NCBI RefSeq assembly: GCF_014645615.1
Contig: NZ_BMMB01000001.1
Coordinates: 62,001 to 126,000 of the forward strand
Length of the DNA: 64,000 nucleotides
Reading direction: 5' to 3'
Origin: Paenibacillus hunanensis
GTDB taxonomy: Bacteria; Bacillota; Bacilli; Paenibacillales; Paenibacillaceae
This document shows, one piece after another, positions 17,650 through 26,655 of this stretch. Within the stretch, counting starts at the first letter, position 1; each line of letters begins with the position of its first letter. Made by a program: the position numbers and the translations under genes. Under the pieces are notes generated by a model, which was not told the DNA's origin, did no database searches, and saw only the letters and a program-made list of their open reading frames with translations.

Positions 17650-18663
17650 TCAGTTCGAAAGCTTCGCATAATACCAGATGCTCCCCTGTTGAAGCAATAG
17701 GCTACGATGCTGTTCAACCTGCTCTGACATGCGTGTTAGCTGACGGATAAGATAAGCATGAAACTGGGATAGATAGGGATTGAGCGAAGCGGTGTCTGCG
17801 GCTATGTAGCTATCAGCAGCCATGGAGGTATAGCGCTGTAAAATATGACGGTCATAAATGGCTTGCTGTACCTGAACCTCAGTTAATACCGTAGGAGTGG
17901 ACAGTGCTTCATCCGCATGCTGCTCCAGCGCATCATATTCGTGGCGAATGAGCGATAGCAGGCAATTATAGCTACCGGATGCAAGATCCTCGCGCCAGTC
18001 CGCTGCATCATCATTCATTTGTAGAACGAGTAGTACGCGTTCAAGCTGCTCCAGTAGCGCAGGTAGCTGTGAGGAGAGATTCGCTTCCAGCATCATGATG
18101 ATGACGGATAGCTTGATAGGGCTGGCTTTGCCAGCAACACGATGTTGGGCGTGGAGAAAATAATCCGATTCGCTCTCATCATAGACTGCGGAAGCCCATT
18201 CTGCACTCAGATCCTGATAATATTCCCATAGCTGATCATGATGCTGAGAACTGGTAGCAGCGGACATTGCTTGAATGAATTCACTGTGAAGAAGCTGACT
18301 GAGCGGAATGAGCGAACGCATATCGGGTGCGTCCTCAGCGGCTTGCTGCTGCGCCGTATCCATCAGATCATCCTGAATGAAGAAGTGCAGCATTCCCATC
18401 ACATTGCCAAGTGCGGCTTGACGTGCGGTTTGCAGGAGCGCATCTGAGGTGGAAGATTCGAGGCGTGCCGACAGCATGCGTTCGAGCCAGAAGGGCAGAA
18501 GATAGCAAATATAATTTTTTGTGCTCCCACGTGTGCGAATGTCGAATGCTGACAGGTAACGAAGACCTATCTCATGAAGCGGAGCAGGGAATGCGCGAAC
18601 CCGTTTCTCCGCCTGCTGGAACAGGCGTTCAAGCTGTGGTCTAAAATCCTCGAGCCAATCCAT
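17650..18663 (-). CDS. Class I isoprenoid synthase-like protein
   Basis: A 337-residue all-helical protein starting at ATG behind GGAGGTGATC. It carries the first Asp-rich motif DDLMD (residues 98-102) after FFIQ, an HRVAGKASPIKL segment (174-184) like the RVAG region of phytoene/squalene synthases, and a second metal-binding motif NDDAADWREDL (217-227) followed by GSY. These are the hallmarks of class I trans-isoprenyl/terpenoid synthases, which bind prenyl diphosphates through Mg2+. ComQ, which prenylates the Trp of ComX, has the same fold and similar size. There is no signal peptide. The downstream gene encodes an NHLP-leader peptide ending in Trp. The enzymatic activity is inferred. Confidence 0.7.
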   Translation of the reverse strand: MDWLEDFRPQLERLFQQAEKRVRAFPAPLHEIGLRYLSAFDIRTRGSTKNYICYLLPFWLERMLSARLESSTSDALLQTARQAALGNVMGMLHFFIQDDLMDTAQQQAAEDAPDMRSLIPLSQLLHSEFIQAMSAATSSQHHDQLWEYYQDLSAEWASAVYDESESDYFLHAQHRVAGKASPIKLSVIIMMLEANLSSQLPALLEQLERVLLVLQMNDDAADWREDLASGSYNCLLSLIRHEYDALEQHADEALSTPTVLTEVQVQQAIYDRHILQRYTSMAADSYIAADTASLNPYLSQFHAYLIRQLTRMSEQVEQHRSLLLQQGSIWYYAKLSN

Positions 18664-18698
18664 ATACGATCACCTCCGAAGGGTCTGAAGCTACTTTC

Positions 18699-18727
18699 AT
18701 TATAGCCAATCGTTCTGGTGTTGCCCA
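18699..18727 (-). promoter_or_regulatory. Promoter of the isoprenoid-synthase/NHLP operon
   Basis: On the minus strand TGGGCA (18727-18722) and a perfect TATAAT (18704-18699) are separated by 17 bases, about 36 bp before the start codon. It looks like a housekeeping (SigA-type) promoter with a strong -10. Elsewhere in the 18664-19035 gap I see no gene. Confidence 0.6.
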
Positions 18728-19035
18728 TCATAATTATGCTGATTGGAGGCCATCTCATGTCCGATGGGTAGCCTTTTCTACAGGGCGTAAATACCTATTT
18801 CGTTCAAAATGGTACAGATCGAGCAAGGCGTCAACTAGCATCTATAGGAAAATGGACATCGCACAGTGTAACGCCTCGCTTTGCAAGGAGTCCTGAAGTA
18901 CGATAGAACCACTGTACAATCGGATGCCATATCAGGATACATAATGAAAAAATAAAAATATTTGAATACAAGTGATACAAATCCAGCGGCATGCCCGTCT
19001 TTCTTATAGCTGCAGCGGAAAGGAGCATCCATTTG

Positions 19036-19545
19036 ATGAACAAACCGGAGCCGGAACAGTTCAAACAGATTTTTTATGAACATTACCCCAGTGTCAAACG
19101 CAAACTAAATGCAATGGTTCGTGACGAAGCAGCGGCTGACGATCTGGCGCAGGAGGTCTTCCTCCGCCTCTATCGCAATCCGCCAGATCAGCTTGAGGCG
19201 ATTGGTGCCTGGCTGCATCGTGTGCTAACCCGAATTGCTTATGACTATATGGATAAAAAGGCGCGTGAACGCCGTTTACAAAATAAGCAGGAGCAATACT
19301 ATGACCTGAATGAGTCGATCACCCCGGACGGAGAACAAACCGTAATCCGAGAGCAGGAGCAAGCCGAGCTGCATGAATGGCTGGATCAGCTGCCCGAGCG
19401 AGATAAGCAGGCATTATTGATGAAATATTCAGGCTACAGCTATTCGGAAATTGCCGAGCAATTGCAGCTCAGACCACCGATCGTAGGCACACTGCTTCAT
19501 CGTGCAACGAACAAGTTACGTAAAAAAATGCTGAATTCCACCTGA
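19036..19545 (+). CDS. ECF-type RNA polymerase sigma factor
   Basis: A 169-residue protein with sigma70 region 2 (residues 10-75: DEAAADDLAQEVFLRLYRNP) and region 4 (residues 110-165: LPERDKQALLMKYSGYSYSEIAEQL), without regions 1 and 3, as in ECF sigma factors. ATG 19036 lies behind AAAGGAG, with a TTG just before it. It directs transcription at an alternative promoter, probably including its own operon. It is followed by a membrane anti-sigma candidate and an ABC transporter. Confidence 0.85.
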   Translation: MNKPEPEQFKQIFYEHYPSVKRKLNAMVRDEAAADDLAQEVFLRLYRNPPDQLEAIGAWLHRVLTRIAYDYMDKKARERRLQNKQEQYYDLNESITPDGEQTVIREQEQAELHEWLDQLPERDKQALLMKYSGYSYSEIAEQLQLRPPIVGTLLHRATNKLRKKMLNST

Positions 19546-19598
19546 TCAAGTCAATATGTATTGAAGCTTACCCATACAAATAAAGGAGGAAGTTGCAG

Positions 19599-20810
19599 GT
19601 GAATAGACATCCTATGCAAGGAAACGATGACACTATCAACCAACACGACACGAAGCACCGTCCCGCTGACGATGCTCGAAATAATACGGCTGATCGTGCT
19701 GACACCGATGCAGCCTGGATGAAAATGCAGGCGCTGCTTGCCAATGAAGAACCTCATCCGAACTGGCAGCAATGGAACGAATACCAGCCGACCGTATCTG
19801 ATGTATCCACACCGGAGCCCACCCCAATATCGAATGTGAAAGGATTGAAGACAATGAATCATCAACCATCCCCTACACCCCAACAGACGAATACAAAAAC
19901 CCAATCACGCCGCTTTGGCAGTAAAGCTCGTAAATGGACAGCTGGTATTGCCGCGTGCGTTGTGGCAGGTACGATATTAGCCACCCCTTTTGGTAATAAT
20001 GCACTGGCATCGCTGTTAAATCAGTTCCGTATGCAGGATTTGACGGCAATCAATAATGACGGGATCACAAATATGATCGATCAATATCATGAAAAAGGTG
20101 TAACGACCGAGGATATGAACCGTTTCGGTACATTCTCGTCCACTAGCGGTACGTACGAAGGCGAACAGACAGCCCATCAAGCGCTAAGCAAGCTGGGGTA
20201 TAAAGCTCTCCCCGCATCCGCACTAAAGCAGTTTGAAGATCGTGTGTATATTTTCAGATCGCAGACAGACACGTACAAACTGAATACAAATGCTGTGAAT
20301 AGCGCGATTACACGTCTGGGTGGTACAACGTTATTGCCAGAAGAAATGAATGGCAAGCTCATCACGATCAATCAACCAGAGACGATCCACTACCAGATGA
20401 TTCAGTCTGATCCAAATAGTAATCCGGATAATACGTGGGCGAATCTGGAGCAAATGGCGGTACCCAAAGTAACCTTTGATGAAGGAGTAGACCCTGCTCG
20501 TCTGTTTGAAACGCTAGCAGATCTGCCATTGGTACCACAGGATGTAAAAGATATGCTGCAAAAACAAAGAGTATTAAACGGCGAGTTGCCGCTACCTGTT
20601 GTGTCTAATAAACAAAGTCAACGTGTACAGGTAAACAATATCCCGGTTGTCATTCAAGAGCAGCCTCATGTTGATGGACAAAATGATTACGCCATCTACA
20701 ATGCATACTGGATCAAAGATGGTGAATATTTCAATCTGCAAGGTAGCCAAAACGTATTCGCCAACACAGATGCTATCATTGCCAAAGTGAAGGAACTGAC
20801 AGCCTCATGA
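19599..20810 (+). CDS. Membrane protein, probable anti-sigma factor
   Basis: A GTG at 19599 lies eight bases after AAAGGAGG (a TTG at 19593 is too close). The 403-residue product has a hydrophilic, disordered cytoplasmic N-terminus of about 105 residues, a single membrane helix (about 110-130: WTAGIAACVVAGTILATPFG) and a long extracytoplasmic part resembling DUF4367-type sensor domains. Position directly after an ECF sigma gene and one-pass topology indicate sigma sequestration. No zinc-binding HxxxCxxC motif is visible, so it is not a ZAS anti-sigma. The next gene overlaps its stop codon. Confidence 0.65.
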   Translation: MNRHPMQGNDDTINQHDTKHRPADDARNNTADRADTDAAWMKMQALLANEEPHPNWQQWNEYQPTVSDVSTPEPTPISNVKGLKTMNHQPSPTPQQTNTKTQSRRFGSKARKWTAGIAACVVAGTILATPFGNNALASLLNQFRMQDLTAINNDGITNMIDQYHEKGVTTEDMNRFGTFSSTSGTYEGEQTAHQALSKLGYKALPASALKQFEDRVYIFRSQTDTYKLNTNAVNSAITRLGGTTLLPEEMNGKLITINQPETIHYQMIQSDPNSNPDNTWANLEQMAVPKVTFDEGVDPARLFETLADLPLVPQDVKDMLQKQRVLNGELPLPVVSNKQSQRVQVNNIPVVIQEQPHVDGQNDYAIYNAYWIKDGEYFNLQGSQNVFANTDAIIAKVKELTAS

Positions 20811-21784
20811 CACAAACGGCTATTCATATCGATAATCTCACCAAGCAGTACGATAATGGCCGCGGCTGCCGCAATGTGCAGATTACCGTGGGACAGGGGG
20901 AAGCCTTTGGCTTCCTCGGTCCCAATGGTGCTGGCAAAAGCACGCTCGTCAAAATGCTAGTAGGTCTGATTACGCCAACGAGCGGTACGGCTTCGCTATT
21001 CGGCGATGCAATCGGAACGGTAGCTGCCAAGCGGCATATCGGCTATCTGCCAGAGCTGTACCGTTATCAGGAATGGTTGACCGGCAGTGAAGTGGTGCGG
21101 CTACATGCCCGATTGTGTGGATTGGATAAGCAAACAACAGAGCGCCGTATACCAGAACTACTCGATCGCGTAGGCATCGGTAATCGTGGCAAGGACAGAG
21201 TGAAACAGTATTCCAAAGGTATGCAGCAGCGTCTTGGATTGGCATGTGCGCTAGTTGCGGATCCGCCGATTCTGTTTCTCGATGAACCGTCTTCAGCGCT
21301 TGATCCAGTCGGTCGACTTGATGTACGTACACTACTGCGTGAGCTCAAGCAGGAAGGGAAGACGATTTTCTTGAACTCGCATTTATTGGAGGAAGTAGAG
21401 AATATTTGCGACCGGATCGCCCTGCTCAACAACGGCGAGATTTTGCGTCATGGTACGGTACAACAGGTGCTGCATGCACAGACTCGCTGGCTATTCAAAA
21501 TCGGGGGCTATACTCCCGAAATTTTGCCGTGGTTGATCGAAACGAGCGGCGTACAGCTACATCGCGCAGAATCGTTACCTGACGGCGAGAGAAACGGGGG
21601 TAGCATGGGCGATGAAATCTGGCTGGAGGCGGTCATTGATAATGAGCAGCAGGTGGGTCTGATTACAACGCTGATCGTGAATCAAGGGATGACATTGTAC
21701 TATGTGTATCCGGTACGGGAAAGGCTGGAGGAATGGTTTATGGAAGCCGTATCAGGACTCAGCCACCGGGGGGAACAGGAATGA
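20807..21784 (+). CDS. ABC transporter ATP-binding protein
   Basis: A 325-residue ATPase overlapping the anti-sigma gene by ATGA. It has Walker A GPNGAGKST, the signature region YSKGMQQRLGLA, Walker B ILFLDEPSSALDP and the H-loop NSHLLEE. This is the class that pairs with ABC-2-like permeases in drug, lipid or antibiotic export. The last 90 residues form the extra C-terminal domain common to this subfamily. It forms a complex with the permease encoded next. Confidence 0.87.
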   Translation: MTQTAIHIDNLTKQYDNGRGCRNVQITVGQGEAFGFLGPNGAGKSTLVKMLVGLITPTSGTASLFGDAIGTVAAKRHIGYLPELYRYQEWLTGSEVVRLHARLCGLDKQTTERRIPELLDRVGIGNRGKDRVKQYSKGMQQRLGLACALVADPPILFLDEPSSALDPVGRLDVRTLLRELKQEGKTIFLNSHLLEEVENICDRIALLNNGEILRHGTVQQVLHAQTRWLFKIGGYTPEILPWLIETSGVQLHRAESLPDGERNGGSMGDEIWLEAVIDNEQQVGLITTLIVNQGMTLYYVYPVRERLEEWFMEAVSGLSHRGEQE

Positions 21785-22656
21785 ATACGATTATTGGAAT
21801 GACGTGGAAAGAACTGTTGCGCAAAAAGGTGATGCTCATGACGCTGGTCATGACCGTCCTGTTCCTGGTACTATTCTGGTTTATCGCCAGTACATTAACC
21901 AGGGATGTTCCTCTTTCCCCTACGGGCGCCGTAGATTTGGTTGCGCAGTATGCGAAAGGCTCAACACTGCTGACACTTGGCTTTTTCTTTGGTAGCTTTA
22001 TTCTGGCGTTTCTTGTTATTTTCAGCTCGTTCTCGTCGATTTCCGGTGAAGCGGAGATTGGCATTATGCAGGCGACATTAACTCGTCCGATTCCACGCTG
22101 GAAATGGTATATCGGACGCTGGCTCGGATATGTCACGTTCGGTATGCTATATGCGCTATTGCTATATGTATCGATTATTATCGTAACGGACATTCATACG
22201 TTTGTACCGGGCAATCTGATGGTACATATCCAGTCCTTCCTCGTCTATGCTATGGCTGTGCCGATTCTGATTACGCTTAGCTTGCTCGGTTCAACTGCTT
22301 TTTCCGCGCTGGGCAACGGTGTATTTATGACGATGTTCTACGGGGCAGGCTGGCTCGGCGGAATGGTAGAGAAATTCACGTCTGTCATGAGCTTGGAGCC
22401 GGATATACATCAGAGATTGAACAATATTACTGGAATCATCTCGTTCCTTATGCCCGTCGATGCGCTACAACGCAAAATGATGGCGATTATGCTAGGGTTC
22501 GATGACCTCGCCGGGATGGTGGAAGTCGGTTCTTCACTGACTGCTGGCATGGGGCTGGGACAGGTCGTTTCAGGTAGCTTTATCGTCTATGCTGTACTGT
22601 ATACCGTAATCTTGTTGCTATGGGGCATGAGACGGTTTAATCACAAAGAATTATAA
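21781..22656 (+). CDS. ABC-2-type transporter permease
   Basis: A 291-residue protein starting MNTIIGMTWKELLRKK at ATG 21781, overlapping the ATPase stop by ATGA and preceded by GGGGGGAACAGG. It has about six membrane helices, with an N-terminal cytoplasmic amphipathic segment and the E..IG.MQATLTRPI.R cytosolic coupling region of ABC-2 permeases. With the upstream ATPase it should export an unknown substrate under control of the ECF sigma system. A terminator follows immediately. Confidence 0.83.
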   Translation: MNTIIGMTWKELLRKKVMLMTLVMTVLFLVLFWFIASTLTRDVPLSPTGAVDLVAQYAKGSTLLTLGFFFGSFILAFLVIFSSFSSISGEAEIGIMQATLTRPIPRWKWYIGRWLGYVTFGMLYALLLYVSIIIVTDIHTFVPGNLMVHIQSFLVYAMAVPILITLSLLGSTAFSALGNGVFMTMFYGAGWLGGMVEKFTSVMSLEPDIHQRLNNITGIISFLMPVDALQRKMMAIMLGFDDLAGMVEVGSSLTAGMGLGQVVSGSFIVYAVLYTVILLLWGMRRFNHKEL

Positions 22657-22658
22657 AG

Positions 22659-22706
22659 GCAAACACTGCTACCGGATTTTATTCCGGCTGGGCGGTGTTT
22701 TTGCTT
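22659..22706 (+). terminator. Rho-independent terminator of the sigma-ABC operon
   Basis: GCAAACACTGC and GCGGTGTTTTTGC pair, with an inner CCGGA/TCCGG helix around TTTTAT; the right arm is T-rich. Confidence 0.75.
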
Positions 22707-22862
22707 TGAAGGATGAAGTAACAGGATGCTTAGACTGCACATTATATAGCTGAATATGGTACACTAATGCCTGTACACAGCCTTGATCGTTGTGAGAGAG
22801 TAAGCTATAAAGGCAGGTATTGGAGCCTGACTCTGACCATATTATTCGGGAGATGATCCTAT

Positions 22863-23318
22863 ATGATTCACGAATTTATACTGGATGCCGACTGGAAGGG
22901 TGGACGCAATAGCGAAGGCACCATTTCCTCTGGCAACCTGAATACCGTCATTTCTATTCCGCAACCGATGGGCGGGCCGGGAACAGGAACGAATCCTGAC
23001 GAGATGCTACTGGGCGCAGCCGCGACCTGTTACATCATCACACTGGCAGCCATGCTGGAGCGCTCGAACATTACAGTAGAGCAGCTGACCATGCAATCGC
23101 AGGGCAATGTCGATGTGACGAACAATATTTTTACGTATAAAGAAATTATTCATCGCCCGCATATCGTGCTGTCTGCCAGTGCTACAGCGCAGGAGCTGGA
23201 AAAGGCTGAATTGCTGGCGCACAAGGCGGAGCAGTCGTGCATGATCTCGCGCGCACTGGCAGGCAATGTGCAATTGTCCACAGAGCCGAATATTCATGCC
23301 GCGCAGCCAGCGAAATAA
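22863..23318 (+). CDS. OsmC/Ohr-family peroxiredoxin-like protein
   Basis: A 151-residue protein with the OsmC fold: GTNPDEMLLGAAATCYIITLAAML places the first Cys on the long central helix, and the second Cys lies in EQSCMISRAL. These two Cys are the peroxidatic/resolving pair that reduces organic hydroperoxides. It is closest to SACOL1771/YhfA-type OsmC proteins by memory. GGGAGATGATCC lies before the ATG. It precedes a cupin gene by 70 bp and may share its transcript. Confidence 0.83.
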   Translation: MIHEFILDADWKGGRNSEGTISSGNLNTVISIPQPMGGPGTGTNPDEMLLGAAATCYIITLAAMLERSNITVEQLTMQSQGNVDVTNNIFTYKEIIHRPHIVLSASATAQELEKAELLAHKAEQSCMISRALAGNVQLSTEPNIHAAQPAK

Positions 23319-23388
23319 GGAACATCAGCAAAGCAGTAATCCAAGCTATATCGCTCAATAACCATCTAACGAAAGAAGGTCTATTTTT

Positions 23389-23847
23389 ATGAAAACTCAA
23401 TTACCTCTATCTCCGCTTGTAGCTGCACTTGATCTGAAGCCTCACGAGGAAGGCGGCTGGTATCGCGAAATGTGGAAGGCATCGTTCGAGATTCCGCAAA
23501 GCATTTTGCCACCTCAATACTCCGGTCCGCGCTTCTCTGCAACATCGATCTACTTCCTGCTGCATGCAGACGAAACGTCTGACTGGCATGTAGTCCATTC
23601 GGATGAGCTGTGGCTGATCCATTCCGGTAGCCCGCTGGAGCTGACACTGGGCGGAAGTGGCGAGCATCCAGAAGAAGGGGAGAAATTCATCCTCGGTCTG
23701 GACATCGAGGCTGGGCAGATGCCGCAGGTATTGATCCCGGCTGGTGTATGGCAGATGGCACGTCCTCTGGGCGATGAGCCGGTCTTCGTATCATGCGTGG
23801 TCGCTCCCGGCTTCCACTATGACGATTTCAAGCTGATCGAGCGTTAA
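23389..23847 (+). CDS. Cupin-fold protein, DUF985 family
   Basis: A 152-residue protein with the DUF985 (PF06172) pattern: L.LKPHEEGGWYRE near the start, the SATSIYFLL strand, the DWHVVHSDELWLIHSG metal-binding-like cupin motif with His residues, and the C-terminal CVVAPGFHYDDFKL. The fold is a double-stranded beta barrel; the biochemical activity of the family is not established. The ATG follows GAAAGAAGG. It probably forms an operon with the OsmC gene upstream and the small gene downstream. Confidence 0.83.
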   Translation: MKTQLPLSPLVAALDLKPHEEGGWYREMWKASFEIPQSILPPQYSGPRFSATSIYFLLHADETSDWHVVHSDELWLIHSGSPLELTLGGSGEHPEEGEKFILGLDIEAGQMPQVLIPAGVWQMARPLGDEPVFVSCVVAPGFHYDDFKLIER

Positions 23848-23854
23848 TTTACAC

Positions 23855-24151
23855 ATGATGTGGCATACGCTTGCACAGCTGCTGGCGGTAATCCAGCTTG
23901 GACAGAAGGCACGTACGATGGATGGGATGAGGATTGTGATCCGAACGACAGCAGGGCTCGTCTGGGCAGAAGGCAGATTACAGGGTCAGCCTGTTCCATT
24001 GCAAGAGCATCTGTTTTCCGATCTGTGGACAATTTTCGAGGATGACGACTCACTCGTCTGGCTTCCTGAGCGCCAGCAGCATACAAAGCGTACACTGGAA
24101 ATGCTGGAAAATCAGTACCTGGAGTGGCGTGCCGAGCGAATAACAGAATAG
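23855..24151 (+). CDS. Small hypothetical protein
   Basis: A 98-residue protein beginning seven bases after the cupin stop. There is no clear ribosome binding site for ATG 23855, so translation may be coupled, or the start may be ATG 23918 behind AGAAGG. The C-terminal half is charged and helical (KRTLEMLENQYLEWRAERITE); the middle is beta-rich. I do not recognise it. Confidence 0.45.
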   Translation: MMWHTLAQLLAVIQLGQKARTMDGMRIVIRTTAGLVWAEGRLQGQPVPLQEHLFSDLWTIFEDDDSLVWLPERQQHTKRTLEMLENQYLEWRAERITE

Positions 24152-24275
24152 TGAAATAGCGTGAATGCAGATGTTGTTTTACTGTACGTGCTCTTTTGAA
24201 TACATAAGCGACTGTAGTAAAGCCATCTGTATGTTAAGCTTATTGAAGCCTATTCGTGCGTCAATAAGCGGTTTC

Positions 24276-24320
24276 AAGACTCCGGCATGCATGTTCATTG
24301 TGCAAACGGAGTCTTTCTTT
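24276..24320 (+). terminator. Rho-independent terminator
   Basis: AAGACTCCG pairs with CGGAGTCTT followed by TCTTT. A second small hairpin, GCTTATTGA/TCAATAAGC, lies just upstream at 24238-24269. Together they end the OsmC-cupin transcript. Confidence 0.65.
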
Positions 24321-24428
24321 ATGGATTTATTTAGCCACCTCGGTTACAATAAATATTAGGCATCTTTTCCAGAAATTAATAGAAGCGAGGATTTAATCGC
24401 ATTATTTTTTGGAAATCCGATGTAGTGG

Positions 24429-24472
24429 GACAAAGTTCATGGTATGATCGAAGAATAGCATCGAACTTTGTC
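24429..24472 (+). promoter_or_regulatory. Inverted repeat upstream of histidine kinase gene
   Basis: GACAAAGTTC (24429-24438) and GAACTTTGTC (24463-24472) form a perfect 10-bp inverted repeat around a 24-bp spacer that contains TATGAT, a possible -10 box. This suits a dimeric regulator site or an mRNA hairpin. Confidence 0.4.
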
Positions 24473-24588
24473 GATAAAATGGTTAACGCACTTATCTATC
24501 CATGCATAAATACGAACGCCAGACATGGTTTCCTATCGTCGCATATTCATTTTCAAGTGCTGATATAAATGGGGGTAAGACTGCTAAT

Positions 24589-26325
24589 ATGAAACAGCGC
24601 AAGAGCCTGTTGCCCAAACCGATCCCGGTAACTGTCTATATACTGGTTATTATGGCTGTTGTATTGCTAATCGTTAATACGACCTATTACTTTTCGACAC
24701 GCAGTGCATTGATTGCTGTACAGGAGCAAAATATGCGTGTCATCGCCGAGCAGATTCGATCCTCGATCAAGCTGTCCCAGAGTGGGGAAGAGTTTGTGGA
24801 GAACCTTAATGGTGAAAACTTACGTATGGCTGCACAGGCGGTACAATCGACGCTTGGAAGCCGTTTGTCACCGATTACGAATGACCAGCTGGCCAGTCTT
24901 GGTAAAAAGATTGGTGTTGACCGTATCACGCTGTTCCAGCAGCAAGGGGACAAGGTGGTCGCTGTTCGTTCCTCTGATCCGGATGATCTGAACCGCTGGA
25001 GCAACTGGCGTAATGATTGGCTCAAGGCAGTTAAGCAATTGCTGCGCAAACAGGAGCCGAATGTAGAGCTCGGGCAAAAGCTGCCTAACTTCTGGGGCGC
25101 ACCGCTGGTCGCTTCCGATGATGATGCTTCCGCTATCAGTGAAAAGCTAGGCTTTTATTACGATGGAACAACCGATTATGTCATTAGCGTGTATATGGAT
25201 GACGAATCCGTTCGACAGTACCGTCAGGATACAGGTGTTGAAGCGGTTATTCGCGAGATTTTGCATGGCGAAACGAATCGCCAGACGCTCGGCATCTCTA
25301 TTTTCAATCCACCGATCTTCCTGGATCAGGCGAAGCAATACAATTCGCGTGGTGTGATCTGGTATGACGAGAATCAGACGCTGAATAATGACTATTCCTA
25401 CAAAAATGGCACCGATCTGGACAATGTACGTCAGGTGAACCGGACGAATCAGCTCATCTCAGTAACCGAGACGTATAATAACAAGCAGGTGCTCAAAACG
25501 TTCATTTCAGTAGAACTCACCTATCCAGCGATCATGATGATCGTCTCGGATCTGACCGAGGTACAGCAGCGATTGAACGAGCAGCTGATTCTGATCTCGC
25601 TCACGATTCTGCTCTGTACAATGGTCATTATCGCGCTTGTGCTTGGTGTGATTGCAATGCTGAATCGCCGTACGGAAGCGGTAGCACAAAGTGTACAAAA
25701 CGTGTATCTGGAAAATATCGATGCCCTGTTTAACTCGATCAAGGAGCAGCGACATGATTTTAATAACCATGTGAATACGATTCAGCTGCTCGTCAAAATG
25801 AAAAAGTATGATGATCTATCCGCCTATACCGCAGAGCTGGTCGGTGAATCGATTGCGATGAACCAGATCATTAATATCAATCTGCCAGCGATGTCTGCGC
25901 TTATTCAGGCGAAAATGACACAGGCATATGATCGCAAAATCAAGTTTGAATACGAGATTGCTAATCTCAAGTCAGTACAGTTCGGAACAGTCAAATCAAC
26001 CGAGCTCGTCAAAATTGTCAGCAATCTGATCGATAACGCCTTTGATGCCGTGCTCGAAACAGAAAACCCTGACAAGCTAGTTCGTGTGACCGGACAGATT
26101 CGCGGTGAGCAATTGACCTTTACTGTCGGCAATAATGGCAACCCGATTCCCGAAAAGCTCAAGCAGCAGATTTTCGAAGCGGGCTTTAGCACCAAGCCAT
26201 TGAACCGGAAAAACTCCGGTCTGGGGCTGGCGATTGTAACGAAAATATTGAAAAAGCACCGTGGGATCATCATGGTGGAAAGCGACGAGCAATGGACAGA
26301 GTTCTCTGTTCGTCTGCCGATGTAG
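24589..26325 (+). CDS. Orphan sensor histidine kinase (CitA/DcuS-like core)
   Basis: The 578-residue protein starts at ATG 24589 (MKQRKSLLPKP), with GGGGGTAAG upstream; an ATG at 24502 has no site and adds a non-membrane extension. There are two membrane helices (about 12-35 and 340-365) around a large extracytoplasmic sensor domain. The cytoplasmic part has the phospho-acceptor His in KEQRHDFNNHV, as in Spo0B/CitA-type kinases, an N box in SNLIDNAFDAV and a G box in SGLGLAIVTKIL. The signal is unknown. No response regulator lies nearby, so the partner must be encoded elsewhere. Confidence 0.82.
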   Translation: MKQRKSLLPKPIPVTVYILVIMAVVLLIVNTTYYFSTRSALIAVQEQNMRVIAEQIRSSIKLSQSGEEFVENLNGENLRMAAQAVQSTLGSRLSPITNDQLASLGKKIGVDRITLFQQQGDKVVAVRSSDPDDLNRWSNWRNDWLKAVKQLLRKQEPNVELGQKLPNFWGAPLVASDDDASAISEKLGFYYDGTTDYVISVYMDDESVRQYRQDTGVEAVIREILHGETNRQTLGISIFNPPIFLDQAKQYNSRGVIWYDENQTLNNDYSYKNGTDLDNVRQVNRTNQLISVTETYNNKQVLKTFISVELTYPAIMMIVSDLTEVQQRLNEQLILISLTILLCTMVIIALVLGVIAMLNRRTEAVAQSVQNVYLENIDALFNSIKEQRHDFNNHVNTIQLLVKMKKYDDLSAYTAELVGESIAMNQIININLPAMSALIQAKMTQAYDRKIKFEYEIANLKSVQFGTVKSTELVKIVSNLIDNAFDAVLETENPDKLVRVTGQIRGEQLTFTVGNNGNPIPEKLKQQIFEAGFSTKPLNRKNSGLGLAIVTKILKKHRGIIMVESDEQWTEFSVRLPM

Positions 26326-26425
26326 GTGGTTATGATAGTAGTCTCGATGCGAATCCAGCCAGACTACAGGCAAGTCCTGCGATAAGCTATTCTGTTCATA
26401 AGAACAGAAGCACAGAAGCCTAAAA

Positions 26426-26481
26426 AAAAGACCCGATATCTCCATCTCTCTGTCATGAGAGGAACGGATATCGGGTCTTTT
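26426..26481. terminator. Bidirectional terminator between kinase and acyltransferase
   Basis: AAAAGACCCGATATC pairs perfectly with GATATCGGGTCTTTT, with an inner TCTCT/AGAGA helix. A and T runs on both sides let it serve both convergent genes. The rest of 26326-26655 holds nothing recognisable. Confidence 0.85.
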
Positions 26482-26655
26482 GCATGGAATACAGTTGTGT
26501 AGCACAGGATAGTACCATCTATCATCAAGATGAATAGCCTTATTTTCCTGTGCTTGCATTGATCACACTTTACGATCGGACAGCTAGAGCGAACGATCGT
26601 ATTGCCATAAGCTCACATCGTCAACGATTATCACTTCAAGCTATGTCAACGATCA

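Noticed and set aside
24165..24359. 64-codon frame
   Set aside because: It crosses two hairpins, one a terminator, and has no ribosome binding site.
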